A stretch of DNA of 64,000 nt. Source: Muribaculaceae bacterium. GTDB taxonomy: Bacteria > Bacteroidota > Bacteroidia > Bacteroidales > Muribaculaceae. Position numbers and translations under genes: made by a program. Below, one piece after another: positions 17,320 to 26,349 of this stretch. Numbering within the stretch: the first letter of the stretch is position 1; each line of letters starts with the position of its first letter. The notes beneath the pieces were generated by a model, which was not told where the DNA came from, ran no database searches, and was given only the letters and a program-made list of their open reading frames with translations. The stretch is taken from contig JAMPGA010000001.1 in NCBI GenBank assembly GCA_023664185.1, positions 210,405-274,404 on the forward strand. The letters run 5' to 3'.

Positions 17320-19386
17320 ATGGCAACACTCGAAAAAATCCGTAGCAAGTCAGTGCTCTTGCTCATCATCGTTGGAGCCGCCTTGCTGGCTTTTATCATC
17401 GGTGACTTCTTTACATCCGGGCGCACACTTTTCGGCACCGGAACAACTCTCGCCACTGTAGGCAATCAGAAAGTAGACATCCAGGAATTCCAGCGCCGCG
17501 TGCAGATGGCTCAGCAGCAGGAACAGCAGCAGGGTCGTACATCGGACGCCGCCACTCTCCAGCAGCGTGTGCTCAACGACATGATTGCCGACAAACTCTT
17601 CCAGGAGGAAGCAGACAAGCTCGGCCTTACCGTGACCGACACCGAACTCACCGAAATGATGGTGGGCAAAGGTTCGCAGTATGTGGATCAGATGGTACAG
17701 GGCATGGGATTCCCCGACGCAGCCACTTTCCACGACATGGCCTACAACCCCGGCAAATACAACCTCTCGCAGGAGCAGGCTTCACAGCTGCAGCAATACT
17801 GGGTGGAGATGGAAAACAACATCGAGAAGATGCTCCTCCAGCAGAAATTCCAGACCCTCTTTGCAGGCACTCTTACAGCCAACGACCTCGATGCCCGCGC
17901 CATGTATGACGATATGGCTTCGACTGCCAACGTGCTCTACGCCAAGAAGGACTTCGCCTCTGTACCCGACGACGAATTTACCGTCGAGGATGCCGACATC
18001 CAGAAAATTTACAACGAGGACAAACAGCTCTACAAGCTCGACGAACCCACTCGCCTCGTCAACTATATCTCGGTCAACATCGAGCCCTCTGCCGCCGACC
18101 GTCTCGCCGGCCAGAAAGCCGTTGAAGACGCACTCGTAGCCCTCAACGCCAACGAAGATGCACAGGGTCTCCCCGAGCTCTCGGCTTTCGTAATCGAAAA
18201 CCAGAAGCTCTCACAGGCTGAGCTCAACAACAAGGCTGCCATGAAGGCCGCACTCGACTCCCTCTCAACCGGTCGTGCTGCCCTCGTGGAGCGCAACGGC
18301 AACGACTTCACCCTGGCCAAGCTCATGGGCAAGTCGCAGGCCTCCGACAAGGTTAAGCTCGACTTCCTGGCCGTGCAGGGCTCACGCTATCAGGTTGACT
18401 CGCTGATGCGCCTGCTCAACGCCGGTGCCGACTTCGACTCCATCGCCACCTCTCCCATCGTGGCTCAGAGCCAGAAGGCCACCGAATTCTCGCTGCTCGA
18501 TCCCAACGCCTCGACCATTACCGAGCTCATCGAGGGTCGTGCCACCGGCACATGGTTTACCCCCGACACCCTCCCCGAAGGGGGCCGCATCATTCGCGTG
18601 GTTGAGCGCGCCGAGCCCACCACTATCTACGACATCGCCGTAGCCACCTACACCATCGAGCCCTCAAATGCCACCATCAACGAGCTCGAGGCCAACCTTC
18701 AGAACTACATCAACGCCCACAAGACCGCCAAGGAGTTTGTAGACAGCGCCCAGGCATGCGGCTTCACAACATTCCCCGCCTACGTCACAGCCTCATCTCC
18801 CTCCATCGGCAACCTCTCCGACTCTCACTCGGCAGTAGCCTGGGCTATGGACGCCAAGAAGGGTGAAGTATCGCCCGTGTTCGGCGACGTGCAGTCAGGA
18901 CGCTTCCTCGCTGTGGCTCTCGACAACATCTACACCGACTATCGTCCCGCCTCAGATCCACAGCTCAACGGCATGCTCCAGCTCCGCGCCCTCAACGAAA
19001 AGAAGGCAGCCAAGCTCATGGCCGACTATGAAGGCAAAGCCAAAGACATCCCCGGCTACGCAGCTCTCATGGGCGCTCAGGCCGACACAACCATGGTCAA
19101 CTTCTCGCAGTATATGGTGCCCGGCGTAGGTGTTAACGAAAACGCCATCCTCGGCCGTGTAGCCGCAGCTAAGCCCGGTCAGCTCATCGGTCCCATGAAG
19201 GCCAACCACTCAGTGATCGTGCTCCAGGTGCTCGACATCGACAACCAGGGCCGTCCCTACAACTTCGACGAAGCCTCGCTCCGCTACAACCAGCAGCGTG
19301 GCGCCGGTCGCCTTGTCAACAACCTTCCCCTCATCCTCATCGGCAAGGAAACCATCAAAAACAACATGACCAAGTTCTATAAGTAA
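17320..19386 (+). CDS. Membrane-anchored periplasmic foldase, PpiD/SurA type
   Basis: The 688-residue protein has a single N-terminal membrane anchor (about residues 12-31, VLLLIIVGAALLAFIIGDFF) and a long periplasmic part. After the anchor comes a SurA-N-like chaperone region with VGNQKVDIQEFQRRV and a Gln-rich helix, then parvulin-like segments in the second half (a region near residues 340-440 and another near 580-620). Its role is folding or quality control of exported and outer-membrane proteins. The gene starts after its own full promoter and ends at a strong terminator. The PpiD name is a family assignment; catalytic PPIase activity is not certain from sequence because the parvulin motifs are weak. 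Confidence 0.85.
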   Translation: MATLEKIRSKSVLLLIIVGAALLAFIIGDFFTSGRTLFGTGTTLATVGNQKVDIQEFQRRVQMAQQQEQQQGRTSDAATLQQRVLNDMIADKLFQEEADKLGLTVTDTELTEMMVGKGSQYVDQMVQGMGFPDAATFHDMAYNPGKYNLSQEQASQLQQYWVEMENNIEKMLLQQKFQTLFAGTLTANDLDARAMYDDMASTANVLYAKKDFASVPDDEFTVEDADIQKIYNEDKQLYKLDEPTRLVNYISVNIEPSAADRLAGQKAVEDALVALNANEDAQGLPELSAFVIENQKLSQAELNNKAAMKAALDSLSTGRAALVERNGNDFTLAKLMGKSQASDKVKLDFLAVQGSRYQVDSLMRLLNAGADFDSIATSPIVAQSQKATEFSLLDPNASTITELIEGRATGTWFTPDTLPEGGRIIRVVERAEPTTIYDIAVATYTIEPSNATINELEANLQNYINAHKTAKEFVDSAQACGFTTFPAYVTASSPSIGNLSDSHSAVAWAMDAKKGEVSPVFGDVQSGRFLAVALDNIYTDYRPASDPQLNGMLQLRALNEKKAAKLMADYEGKAKDIPGYAALMGAQADTTMVNFSQYMVPGVGVNENAILGRVAAAKPGQLIGPMKANHSVIVLQVLDIDNQGRPYNFDEASLRYNQQRGAGRLVNNLPLILIGKETIKNNMTKFYK

Positions 19387-19407
19387 ACCTTATACCACAC
19401 ACCACAA

Positions 19408-19447
19408 CCGCCACCCCGCTCCCACAGAGCAGAGTGGCGTTTTTTTT
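19408..19447 (+). terminator. Rho-independent terminator of the PpiD-like gene
   Basis: CGCCAC (19409-19414) pairs with GTGGCG (19434-19439) and is followed by eight T residues, 20 bp after the stop codon. Confidence 0.75.
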
Positions 19448-19477
19448 GCCTCCACTCAGAGATAAGGGGAGACAAAA

Positions 19478-19606
19478 CCTCGAAGAGGTGAAAATAGTTC
19501 AAGTCAGGTTTGGGAGGGGGGCAGAGCCTCGAAGAGATCGCATCTAATTGATAAACGTAGCCCCACACCAAGGCGTGGGGCTACGTTTAGGGCGCCTCTC
19601 CGAGGC
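19478..19606. repeat. Dispersed intergenic repeat, copy A
   Basis: The copy starts with CCTCGAAGAGGTGAAAATA, repeats a shorter CCTCGAAGAG at 19527, then holds a perfect 14-bp inverted repeat (19553-19566 with 19575-19588, arm AAACGTAGCCCCAC) and ends with CGCCTCTCCGAGGC. The same modules recur at 27814-28024 and 40163-40293. It separates the convergent PpiD-like and cdd genes, and the big hairpin could also act as a bidirectional transcription barrier. No coding capacity is supported. Confidence 0.75.
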
Positions 19607-19651
19607 TATTTCGCATGATTGTAATTCTTCAATTCTTGCCTCTCTACATTC

Positions 19652-20125
19652 TCAAAATTCCGAGAATGCCAAGGGAAGGGTTGAGCGGACGGAGGGAAGG
19701 ATATAGACCTTCTCGCGGCCCACGAGGATAACTTTAACATCATGGGTGGCAAGTTTCTCATACTCAAGCAGCGACTGTCGGCAGGCACCGCAGGGAGCCA
19801 CCGGATCGGCCACCTCGCAGCCGTCTGTGCCCACTGCCGCAATGGCTATGGCCACAAAACGGGCTTCGGGATAGCGGGCATGAGCATAAAAAGCCGCCGT
19901 GCGCTCGGCACACAGTCCCGACGGATAGGCGGCATTCTCCTGATTGGAGCCTGTCACGATCTCGCCATTGTCCAGCAGGATGGCAGCGCCCACACGGAAG
20001 TGGCTGTAAGGTGCATAGGAGGTCGCTGTCTGCGCGCGGGCAGTGTGGACAAGGGTTTGCTCCTCGGGCGTAAGTTCGTCGAATGTAGCCTCAATGAGAG
20101 GCGTGGTGATCTCAATCTTTTTCAT
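19652..20125 (-). CDS. cdd: Cytidine deaminase
   Basis: Cdd deaminates cytidine and deoxycytidine to uridine forms in pyrimidine salvage. The zinc site is complete: Cys72-Ala-Glu74 in LCAERTAAF, where Glu74 is the proton shuttle, and Cys112/Cys115 in PCGACRQ. The substrate region YSHFRVGAA with FxVGAA is present and the 157-residue length is normal for the tetrameric class. Its start lies inside the end of the phosphatase gene (14-nt overlap), so the two are co-translated. The C-terminal LPLAFSEF segment is the usual PxxF end of the family. Confidence 0.95.
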   Translation of the reverse strand: MKKIEITTPLIEATFDELTPEEQTLVHTARAQTATSYAPYSHFRVGAAILLDNGEIVTGSNQENAAYPSGLCAERTAAFYAHARYPEARFVAIAIAAVGTDGCEVADPVAPCGACRQSLLEYEKLATHDVKVILVGREKVYILPSVRSTLPLAFSEF

Positions 20126-20600
20126 GGGTCAGGGAGTTGTAGAGGTTTTGACATGAATCTTCCAGGAGGTCGAGCACCAGCTCAAACCCCTCGGAGCCTT
20201 CATAATAAGGATCGGGGATATAATCGTAGGCACACGGCTGGCTGAACCACTCGGACATGGCGTGGATGCGTGGCAGGAGCTCTGGATCGGGGCACATGTC
20301 GCGCAGATCCTGCAGATTGGCGCTGTCCATGCCTATGATCATGTCGAAGTCTCTGAAATCACTTTCGCATACCTGGCGGCAGTGGTGGTCGAGCGTGAGA
20401 TCGCGCTCCCGGGCGTGTACCCTCATGCGGCAGTCGGGCAGCGAGCCGATATGATAGCGCCCCGTGCCGGCAGAATCTATCAGCCACTCATCGGCATCGC
20501 CCTCCTCCTGCACTATACGGCGCATTATCCCCTCTGCAGCCGGGGAGCGACAAATATTGCCAAGACACACAAAGAGTATGGAGTGAGTTTTTTTCTTCAT
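20112..20600 (-). CDS. Low-molecular-weight protein-tyrosine phosphatase
   Basis: The 162-residue protein carries the LMW-PTP active site near the N terminus, FVCLGNICRSP, with Cys12 as nucleophile and Arg18 binding phosphate, and the C-terminal IPDPYYEG loop that provides the general-acid Asp. It would dephosphorylate tyrosine in proteins such as capsule-assembly kinases, but no kinase or polysaccharide gene is adjacent, so the partner is unknown. It precedes and overlaps cdd and follows lpxA by 78 bp, all on the minus strand. The ATG at 20600 starts 11 codons before the catalytic Cys, as is normal. Confidence 0.92.
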   Translation of the reverse strand: MKKKTHSILFVCLGNICRSPAAEGIMRRIVQEEGDADEWLIDSAGTGRYHIGSLPDCRMRVHARERDLTLDHHCRQVCESDFRDFDMIIGMDSANLQDLRDMCPDPELLPRIHAMSEWFSQPCAYDYIPDPYYEGSEGFELVLDLLEDSCQNLYNSLTHEKD

Positions 20601-20678
20601 CTTCTGTAGATATAAAAAGATGGGTCAGATATAGATATAAGTCTTATCTGGCCCATCCGGTTCAAAAAAAATCCGAGT

Positions 20679-21467
20679 TTATTCGAGATCCTTGGGTATG
20701 GCCACGATCTTGAGGTTTACGCCGCGGATGAAGTCGAGGATGTTCTGACGCTCATCCGAGGGATCTACGTCGGCCTCGATACGCTGCAGAGCGTTGAACA
20801 CCGAAGTGCCTGTCTGATAGATGTGGCGATAACACTTGGCTATATCATCGATACGATCCTCAGTGGCGGCCCCTTCCTTGCGCAGGATAAAGGCGTTGAC
20901 ACCGAAGTAGGCCGTGGGATTGTGGGCCATGATGCAGTAAGGGGGCACGTTGCCGGTGATGCGGCAGCCACCCTTGACCAGCACCCAGTCGCCTATCTTG
21001 GAGTTCTCGTGAACTACCACGCTCGACGAGAGTATGGTGCACTCGCCTATCTCCACGTCGCCGGCTATCGAGACATTGTTGCCTATCACGGTCTTGCCCT
21101 TGAGCACTGAGTCGTGACCCACGTGAGAGTTGGCCATCAGGAAGGTCTTCGGACCAATCTTTGTACCACCTTCAGGGTTGATGCCGCGGTTGATGATCAC
21201 ATTCTCGCGAACGGTGACATTGTCGCCGATATAGCAATAGGTGAAACCACCCTTCCAGCGGAAGTCCTGCGGGTCGGCACCCACGATGGCACCCTGATAG
21301 ACCTTGCAGTTCTTGCCCATGCGTGTGCCGCGGATGATGGAGGCGAAAGGCATTATCACACAGCCGTCGCCTATCTCCACATCCTTGTCGATATAGGCAA
21401 AAGGATGTATTGTGACTCCGTTGCCGATCTTGGCCGAGGGGTCGATGTGAGCTTTGTCGCTGATCAT
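20679..21467 (-). CDS. lpxA: Acyl-ACP--UDP-N-acetylglucosamine O-acyltransferase
   Basis: LpxA starts lipid A synthesis by acylating the 3-OH of UDP-GlcNAc. The 262-residue protein is a left-handed beta-helix built from isoleucine-patch hexapeptides (IGDGCVIMP, IGDNVTVREN, IGNNVSIAG) with a C-terminal helical domain. The catalytic-His segment NSHVGHD is present (His118 aligned with His125 of E. coli), as are NRGINPEGGTKIG and the HNPTAYFGVN stretch. It lies apart from lpxC-fabZ and lpxD, which are usually its neighbours in Bacteroidales, and 33 bp downstream of the RND outer-membrane gene on the same strand, so it may be read through from that operon. Confidence 0.94.
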   Translation of the reverse strand: MISDKAHIDPSAKIGNGVTIHPFAYIDKDVEIGDGCVIMPFASIIRGTRMGKNCKVYQGAIVGADPQDFRWKGGFTYCYIGDNVTVRENVIINRGINPEGGTKIGPKTFLMANSHVGHDSVLKGKTVIGNNVSIAGDVEIGECTILSSSVVVHENSKIGDWVLVKGGCRITGNVPPYCIMAHNPTAYFGVNAFILRKEGAATEDRIDDIAKCYRHIYQTGTSVFNALQRIEADVDPSDERQNILDFIRGVNLKIVAIPKDLE

Positions 21468-21500
21468 AGTTTTTCAGTTAGATGACGCATTCCCCTTGCA

Positions 21501-22889
21501 TCAGCGGCCTCCGCCAAGATTCTGGTAGAGGTTGATAATGGAGCGTGCGGCGGTTAGATTTGTGGTGATTTGGGCTGTCTGCGCGTTGAGCAGATTGCGC
21601 TGGGCGGTGAGCACCTCCAGATAGGTGGTGGAGCCGTCGAAGAGCAGAAGCTCGTTGGTGATGTCGACAGCCTTGGCCAGATCGTCGACCTGCAGTTTCA
21701 GCCAGCCCTGCTTGGCAGTGCTCTTCTCATAGACGGTGAGAGCGTCGCTCACGTCGGCAGCTGCGCTCATCAGAGTATACTCAAAGTTGTTGAGAGCCTG
21801 CTTTTGCTGTGCCTTGGCGGCCTCCAGACGGGCTATATTCTGTCCGCGCGAGAAGAGGGGGGCGGTCAGACTTCCGGCCAACTGGTAGAACCAGTCGCCG
21901 GGGTTCTTGATAAACGATCCCAACAGATTGGTGAAACCACCGTTGGCAGTGATGTTGATGGTGGGATAGAAGGCTGAGCGGGCCGATGCGGTCGAATAGT
22001 AGGCGGCAGCCAGAGCCATCTCAGAAGCCTTCACATCGGGGCGGGCAGCAAGCTCAGCCATGGGGATCTCGGTGCGCTTGAGGGCGGGCAGATCGAGCAC
22101 GGCCGATGCCGGGATAGCCCAGGTCTGAGGCATAGTGTTGAGCAGCAGCGACATGGTGTTGTTGGCCTCGTGGAGACTCATCTCAATGTCGGCTATGGAG
22201 CTCTCAATGCTGTAATACTGGGCCTGGCTCTGCACCACGGCGTCCTCTCTGAGGCGACCAGCCTCCTTGAGGTTGCGCATCACGGTGACACTCTCCTTCC
22301 ACAGCTGGGCTGTCTCACGGCTCAGGTCGAGCTGTGCCTGCAGCGAGGCTATGGTGTAGTAGCACTGGGCCACACCGGCTATGATCTGCGAGCGTGTGGC
22401 TTGCTCTACGGCCTTCATCTGCAGCTCAGTCATCTTGGCGCCACGGTTGGCGTTGAGCAGCTTGCCGAAGGCGTCGATCTCCCAGTTCACCGACAGGGGC
22501 AACTGATAGGTCCATGCCAGATCGCTGCCTGCATACGAGGCACCGGCGCCATTGGGAGCCAGCGCCACCGAGGGCAGATAGCTCAGGCGTGCGCCCTTGA
22601 GCTGAGCATGGGCTATGTCGACATTCAGCTTGGCGTTGCGCAGATCCTTGTTGTTGGAGAGGGCGCGGTTGATATAGTCGGCCAGCAGTGGATCGGTGAA
22701 CACCTGTTGCCAGGGCATGTTGCCAAACACAGTTGAGTCTGTCTCAGCCACGCCGGCCACCTCGGCATACTCCTTGACAAGCTGCGAGTCCATGCGCGAG
22801 GCGTCATATTTCTGATAAATCCCGCAGCCGGTGAGCGCCGAAGCGCCCACAGTGGCTGCAAGAAGGATGGAAATGTTCTGAATTTTCAT
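21501..22889 (-). CDS. RND efflux outer-membrane channel lipoprotein (TolC/OprM, NodT-type)
   Basis: This is the outer-membrane exit duct of the tripartite pump encoded upstream. A lipoprotein signal ends in SALTGC with Cys22 as the acylation site. The rest has two OEP repeats of about 190 residues with long coiled-coil helices, and typical NodT features: a PWQQVFTDPLLADYINRAL segment, NWEIDAFGKL, and AARPDVKASEMALAAAYY. The 462-residue length is usual. The start at 22889 begins the signal peptide; a longer in-frame extension runs back into the RND gene. It is third in the adaptor-pump-channel operon, 28 bp after the pump gene. Confidence 0.93.
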   Translation of the reverse strand: MKIQNISILLAATVGASALTGCGIYQKYDASRMDSQLVKEYAEVAGVAETDSTVFGNMPWQQVFTDPLLADYINRALSNNKDLRNAKLNVDIAHAQLKGARLSYLPSVALAPNGAGASYAGSDLAWTYQLPLSVNWEIDAFGKLLNANRGAKMTELQMKAVEQATRSQIIAGVAQCYYTIASLQAQLDLSRETAQLWKESVTVMRNLKEAGRLREDAVVQSQAQYYSIESSIADIEMSLHEANNTMSLLLNTMPQTWAIPASAVLDLPALKRTEIPMAELAARPDVKASEMALAAAYYSTASARSAFYPTINITANGGFTNLLGSFIKNPGDWFYQLAGSLTAPLFSRGQNIARLEAAKAQQKQALNNFEYTLMSAAADVSDALTVYEKSTAKQGWLKLQVDDLAKAVDITNELLLFDGSTTYLEVLTAQRNLLNAQTAQITTNLTAARSIINLYQNLGGGR

Positions 22890-22917
22890 CGTATTGGGTT
22901 GATGATGAAGGAGTATG

Positions 22918-25900
22918 TTATTGAGCTGAAGTGGTGCTGTACTGCTCGATCTCGTTCTCGATACCCTCGTTGTCGGTATCTTCCCACTTGAGCGGAGTAA
23001 TCTTCTCCTGTATTTTCTGGAAGAGCACAAACAGAGCGGGTACAATGAGCACCTGGAGTATCATGCCTATGAGCATACCGCCGATCGATCCGGTGCCGAG
23101 GGCACGGTTGCCGTTGGCGCCGGCGCCTGTGGCAAACATCATGGGGAGCAGACCGATAATCATGGCCAGCGAGGTCATGAGGATGGGTCGCAGACGGGCG
23201 GTGGCACCCTGGATGGCGGCATTGACAATCGACATACCTGTGCGTCGACGCTCCACGGCAAACTCAACGATAAGGATGGCGTTCTTGGCCAGAAGACCGA
23301 TGAGCATGATGAGTGCAATCTGCAGATAAATATTGTTTGATATGCCGAAGATCTGGGCGAAGATGAAGGTGCCCATAAGTCCGAACGGTATCGACAGAAT
23401 CACAGCCCACGGCAGGATGTAGCTCTCATACTGGGCCGAGAGGAGCAGATAGACGAACAGCAGACACAGACCGAAGATGATGGCTGTGGTTGAGCCTGCG
23501 CCCGACGATGCCTCCTCGCGGGTCATACCCGAGTACTCATATCCGTAGCCCGGGGGGAGTGTCTCGTTGGCCACACGTGCGATGGCTGCAAGACAGTCAC
23601 CCGAGGTGTAGCCCGGGGCGGGCTGACCGGTGACGGAGATAGACTGGAACATATTGAAGCGGTTCAGAAGGTCGGGGCCGTAGATCTTGGTGAGGGTCAC
23701 GAAGTTGCTCACCGACGCCATTTCACGGCCGTTGCGCACCTTGATGGCCGAGAGGGTCTCGGGGCTTACACGTGCCTCGGGAGCGGCCTGCATCATCACA
23801 CGGTATATCTTGCCGAAGCGGTTGAAGTTCGACACATACATACCGCCATAGTATCCCTGGAGGGCCGAGAGAATATCCTTGGGCGATATGCCGGCCTGCT
23901 TGGCCTTGGCAGCATCGATGTCGACCATATACTGCGGGAAGGTGGGGTTGAACGTTGTCAAGGCCACCTGCACCTCAGGCTGGGCATTGAGCTGAGCCAG
24001 GAAGCCCTGCACCACATTGAAGAACTCGTTGATATCGCCACCGGTGCGGTCCTGCATCTTGATTTCAAAACCGTTGGTGAGCGAGTAGCCTGTGATCATA
24101 GGGGGAGCGAAGAGCACCACGCGGCCGTCCTTGATGGCGGCGCCGGTCATGGCATAGAGCTTGCCCAAGATGGCGGTTGAGGTCTGGTCGGCCTGCTTGC
24201 GGTCCTCCCAGTTCTTGAGCTTGATGATAAATGTACCGTAGGTGGCACCCTGTCCGGCCATGAAAGAGTAGCCCACAATCTTCATTCGATACTCTATCTC
24301 AGGCACAGTGCCAAGAATGGCGTCTACCTTATCCATCACCTCCATGGTGCGCTCCTGCGATGTGCCCGGGGGCATATCCACCATACAGAATAGTACGCCG
24401 GTGTCCTCGTTGGGCACGAGGGTAGATGTGGTGATGTTCATGAGCCACACAAGTATGGCCACGGCTGCAGCCACCAGTGAGAGCGATGTTATTTTGTGCT
24501 TGATAAAGAAACCCGTGGCCTTGTTGTAGACCTTGAGGATACGGTTGAAGCCCACCTCAAAGCCCTGGTGGAAGCGCTTGCCGAAGATGCCGAAAATGGT
24601 GATGATGGCACACACGGTGGCGATGGCAAGCTGCAGGGGCTTGTGGATATTATACCATCCCAGCACCATGAAGAGGATGGTGGCAGCCAGGAAGGCAAAG
24701 GTGATGAGCGGCGGAAGGTCGAGTGTGAAGCGGCGCTTGGTGTTTTCCACCACAGCCTGGCCGGCTGCGCTGTAGGCCTTGGCCATGCGCTCCTTGAGGC
24801 TGCCGTCGTCGTGGCCCTTGAGGAACACAGCACAAAGTGCGGGCGAAAGGGTCAAGGCGTTCAGAGCCGACAGACCGATGGCGATGGCCATGGTCAGACC
24901 GAACTGGCGGTAGAACACGCCGGTGGTTCCGCTCATAAACGACACGGGGATAAACACGAGCATCATCACAAGTGTGATCGAGATGATGGCACCGCCTATC
25001 TCGCCCATGGCGTCGATCGAGGCCTTGCGCGCACTCTTGTAGCCCACGTCGAGCTTGGCGTGCACGGCCTCCACCACCACAATGGCATCGTCGACCACAA
25101 TCGCAATGGCAAGCACCAAAGCCGACAGAGTGATGAGGTTTATGGAGAACCCGATCAGATTCATGAAGAAGAATGTACCCACGAGAGCCACAGGAATGGC
25201 GATGGCGGGGATGATGGTGGAGCGGATATCCTGAAGGAATACGTAAACCACAAAGAACACCAGGATGAAGGCCTCGATGAGGGTCTTGATCACCTCATGG
25301 ATCGAGGCATCGAGGAAGTCGTTGTTGTTCATCGGCACGGCAAACTTCAAGCCGGCAGGAAGCGAGGCCTTCATCTTGTCTACCTCGGCAAGACAGCCGT
25401 TGATAATGTCGGTGGCGTTGGAGCCTGCGGTCTGGAACACCATACAGCTCGATGCCGGATAGCCGTTGAGGGCATTGTGGAAGCCGTAGGTCACACGACC
25501 CAGCTCAACGGTGGCCACATCGCCAAGGCGAAGCACCTCACCGGTGGGCTTGGCCGATACCACAATATTCTCAAACTGCTCGGGGGTAGTGAGACGGCCG
25601 CGATACTTCATGGTATACTGGAAGCTCTGGTCGCCCTGCTCGCCGAAGGCACCGGGGGCAGCCTCGATGTTCTGCTCGGCCAGTGCATACGAAATATCGG
25701 TGGGCACCAGTCCGTACTGGGCCATCACCTCAGGCTTGAGCCATATACGCATCGAGTAGTCGGCACCGAAGCTCATCACATCACCCACACCCGACACACG
25801 CTGGAGCTGGGGGATGATGTTGATCTTCATGTAGTTGTCTATAAACTCCTCGTTATATACGCCCGTCTCGTCGTAGAGCGCAATGGAGAGAAGCATGGAT

Positions 25901-26304
25901 GTCTGGCGCTTCTGGGTCAGCACACCCACCTGTGTCACCTCGGAGGGGAGAAGGTTCTGGGCCTTGGCCACACGGTTCTGCACGTCTACGGCAGCCATGT
26001 CGGGGTCGAAGCCCTGCTTGAAATACACATTGATGGTGGCCGAACCAGTGTTGGTGGCGGTCGACTCCATATATGTCATGCCCTCGGCACCGTTGATCGA
26101 CTCCTCAAGAGGCGCAATCACGGAATTGAGCACAGCCTGGGCATTGGCACCCGTGTAGGTTGTGGTCACTGATATTGTAGGCGGTGCGATGTCGGGAAAC
26201 TGGGTGATGGGCAGCGAGAAAAGCCCGATCAGACCCAGCAGAACGATGAAAATGGAGATCACCGTCGACAGCACCGGCCTGTTTATGAATGTATCAAGTT
26301 TCAT
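22918..26304 (-). CDS. RND efflux pump permease (HAE1/AcrB type) with extra two-helix insertion
   Basis: This proton-driven inner-membrane pump exports hydrophobic drugs, detergents or bile salts. AcrB signatures are present: FINRPVLSTVISIFIVLLG at the N terminus, the TM4 Asp pair in AIAIVVDDAIVVVE, the TM10 Lys in LLAKNAILIVEFA, and the porter and docking repeats. At 1128 residues it is longer than AcrB (1049). The extra length sits between TM6 and TM7, about residues 500-578, and contains two hydrophobic stretches that could be extra membrane helices. It is the middle gene of the operon, 45 bp after the adaptor gene. Substrate range cannot be told from sequence; a gut bacterium would plausibly need it against bile. 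Confidence 0.95.
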   Translation of the reverse strand: MKLDTFINRPVLSTVISIFIVLLGLIGLFSLPITQFPDIAPPTISVTTTYTGANAQAVLNSVIAPLEESINGAEGMTYMESTATNTGSATINVYFKQGFDPDMAAVDVQNRVAKAQNLLPSEVTQVGVLTQKRQTSMLLSIALYDETGVYNEEFIDNYMKINIIPQLQRVSGVGDVMSFGADYSMRIWLKPEVMAQYGLVPTDISYALAEQNIEAAPGAFGEQGDQSFQYTMKYRGRLTTPEQFENIVVSAKPTGEVLRLGDVATVELGRVTYGFHNALNGYPASSCMVFQTAGSNATDIINGCLAEVDKMKASLPAGLKFAVPMNNNDFLDASIHEVIKTLIEAFILVFFVVYVFLQDIRSTIIPAIAIPVALVGTFFFMNLIGFSINLITLSALVLAIAIVVDDAIVVVEAVHAKLDVGYKSARKASIDAMGEIGGAIISITLVMMLVFIPVSFMSGTTGVFYRQFGLTMAIAIGLSALNALTLSPALCAVFLKGHDDGSLKERMAKAYSAAGQAVVENTKRRFTLDLPPLITFAFLAATILFMVLGWYNIHKPLQLAIATVCAIITIFGIFGKRFHQGFEVGFNRILKVYNKATGFFIKHKITSLSLVAAAVAILVWLMNITTSTLVPNEDTGVLFCMVDMPPGTSQERTMEVMDKVDAILGTVPEIEYRMKIVGYSFMAGQGATYGTFIIKLKNWEDRKQADQTSTAILGKLYAMTGAAIKDGRVVLFAPPMITGYSLTNGFEIKMQDRTGGDINEFFNVVQGFLAQLNAQPEVQVALTTFNPTFPQYMVDIDAAKAKQAGISPKDILSALQGYYGGMYVSNFNRFGKIYRVMMQAAPEARVSPETLSAIKVRNGREMASVSNFVTLTKIYGPDLLNRFNMFQSISVTGQPAPGYTSGDCLAAIARVANETLPPGYGYEYSGMTREEASSGAGSTTAIIFGLCLLFVYLLLSAQYESYILPWAVILSIPFGLMGTFIFAQIFGISNNIYLQIALIMLIGLLAKNAILIVEFAVERRRTGMSIVNAAIQGATARLRPILMTSLAMIIGLLPMMFATGAGANGNRALGTGSIGGMLIGMILQVLIVPALFVLFQKIQEKITPLKWEDTDNEGIENEIEQYSTTSAQ

Positions 26305-26349
26305 ATCTTGTGATGATATTTATCTTCTTAGTTTTGTGGTCGTTGCCTA

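Noticed and set aside
24496..26172. Long plus-strand open reading frame (558 codons) inside the RND pump gene
   Set aside because: It is antisense to a strongly conserved gene, has His/Gly-rich composition typical of complemented GC-rich codons and no known motif.
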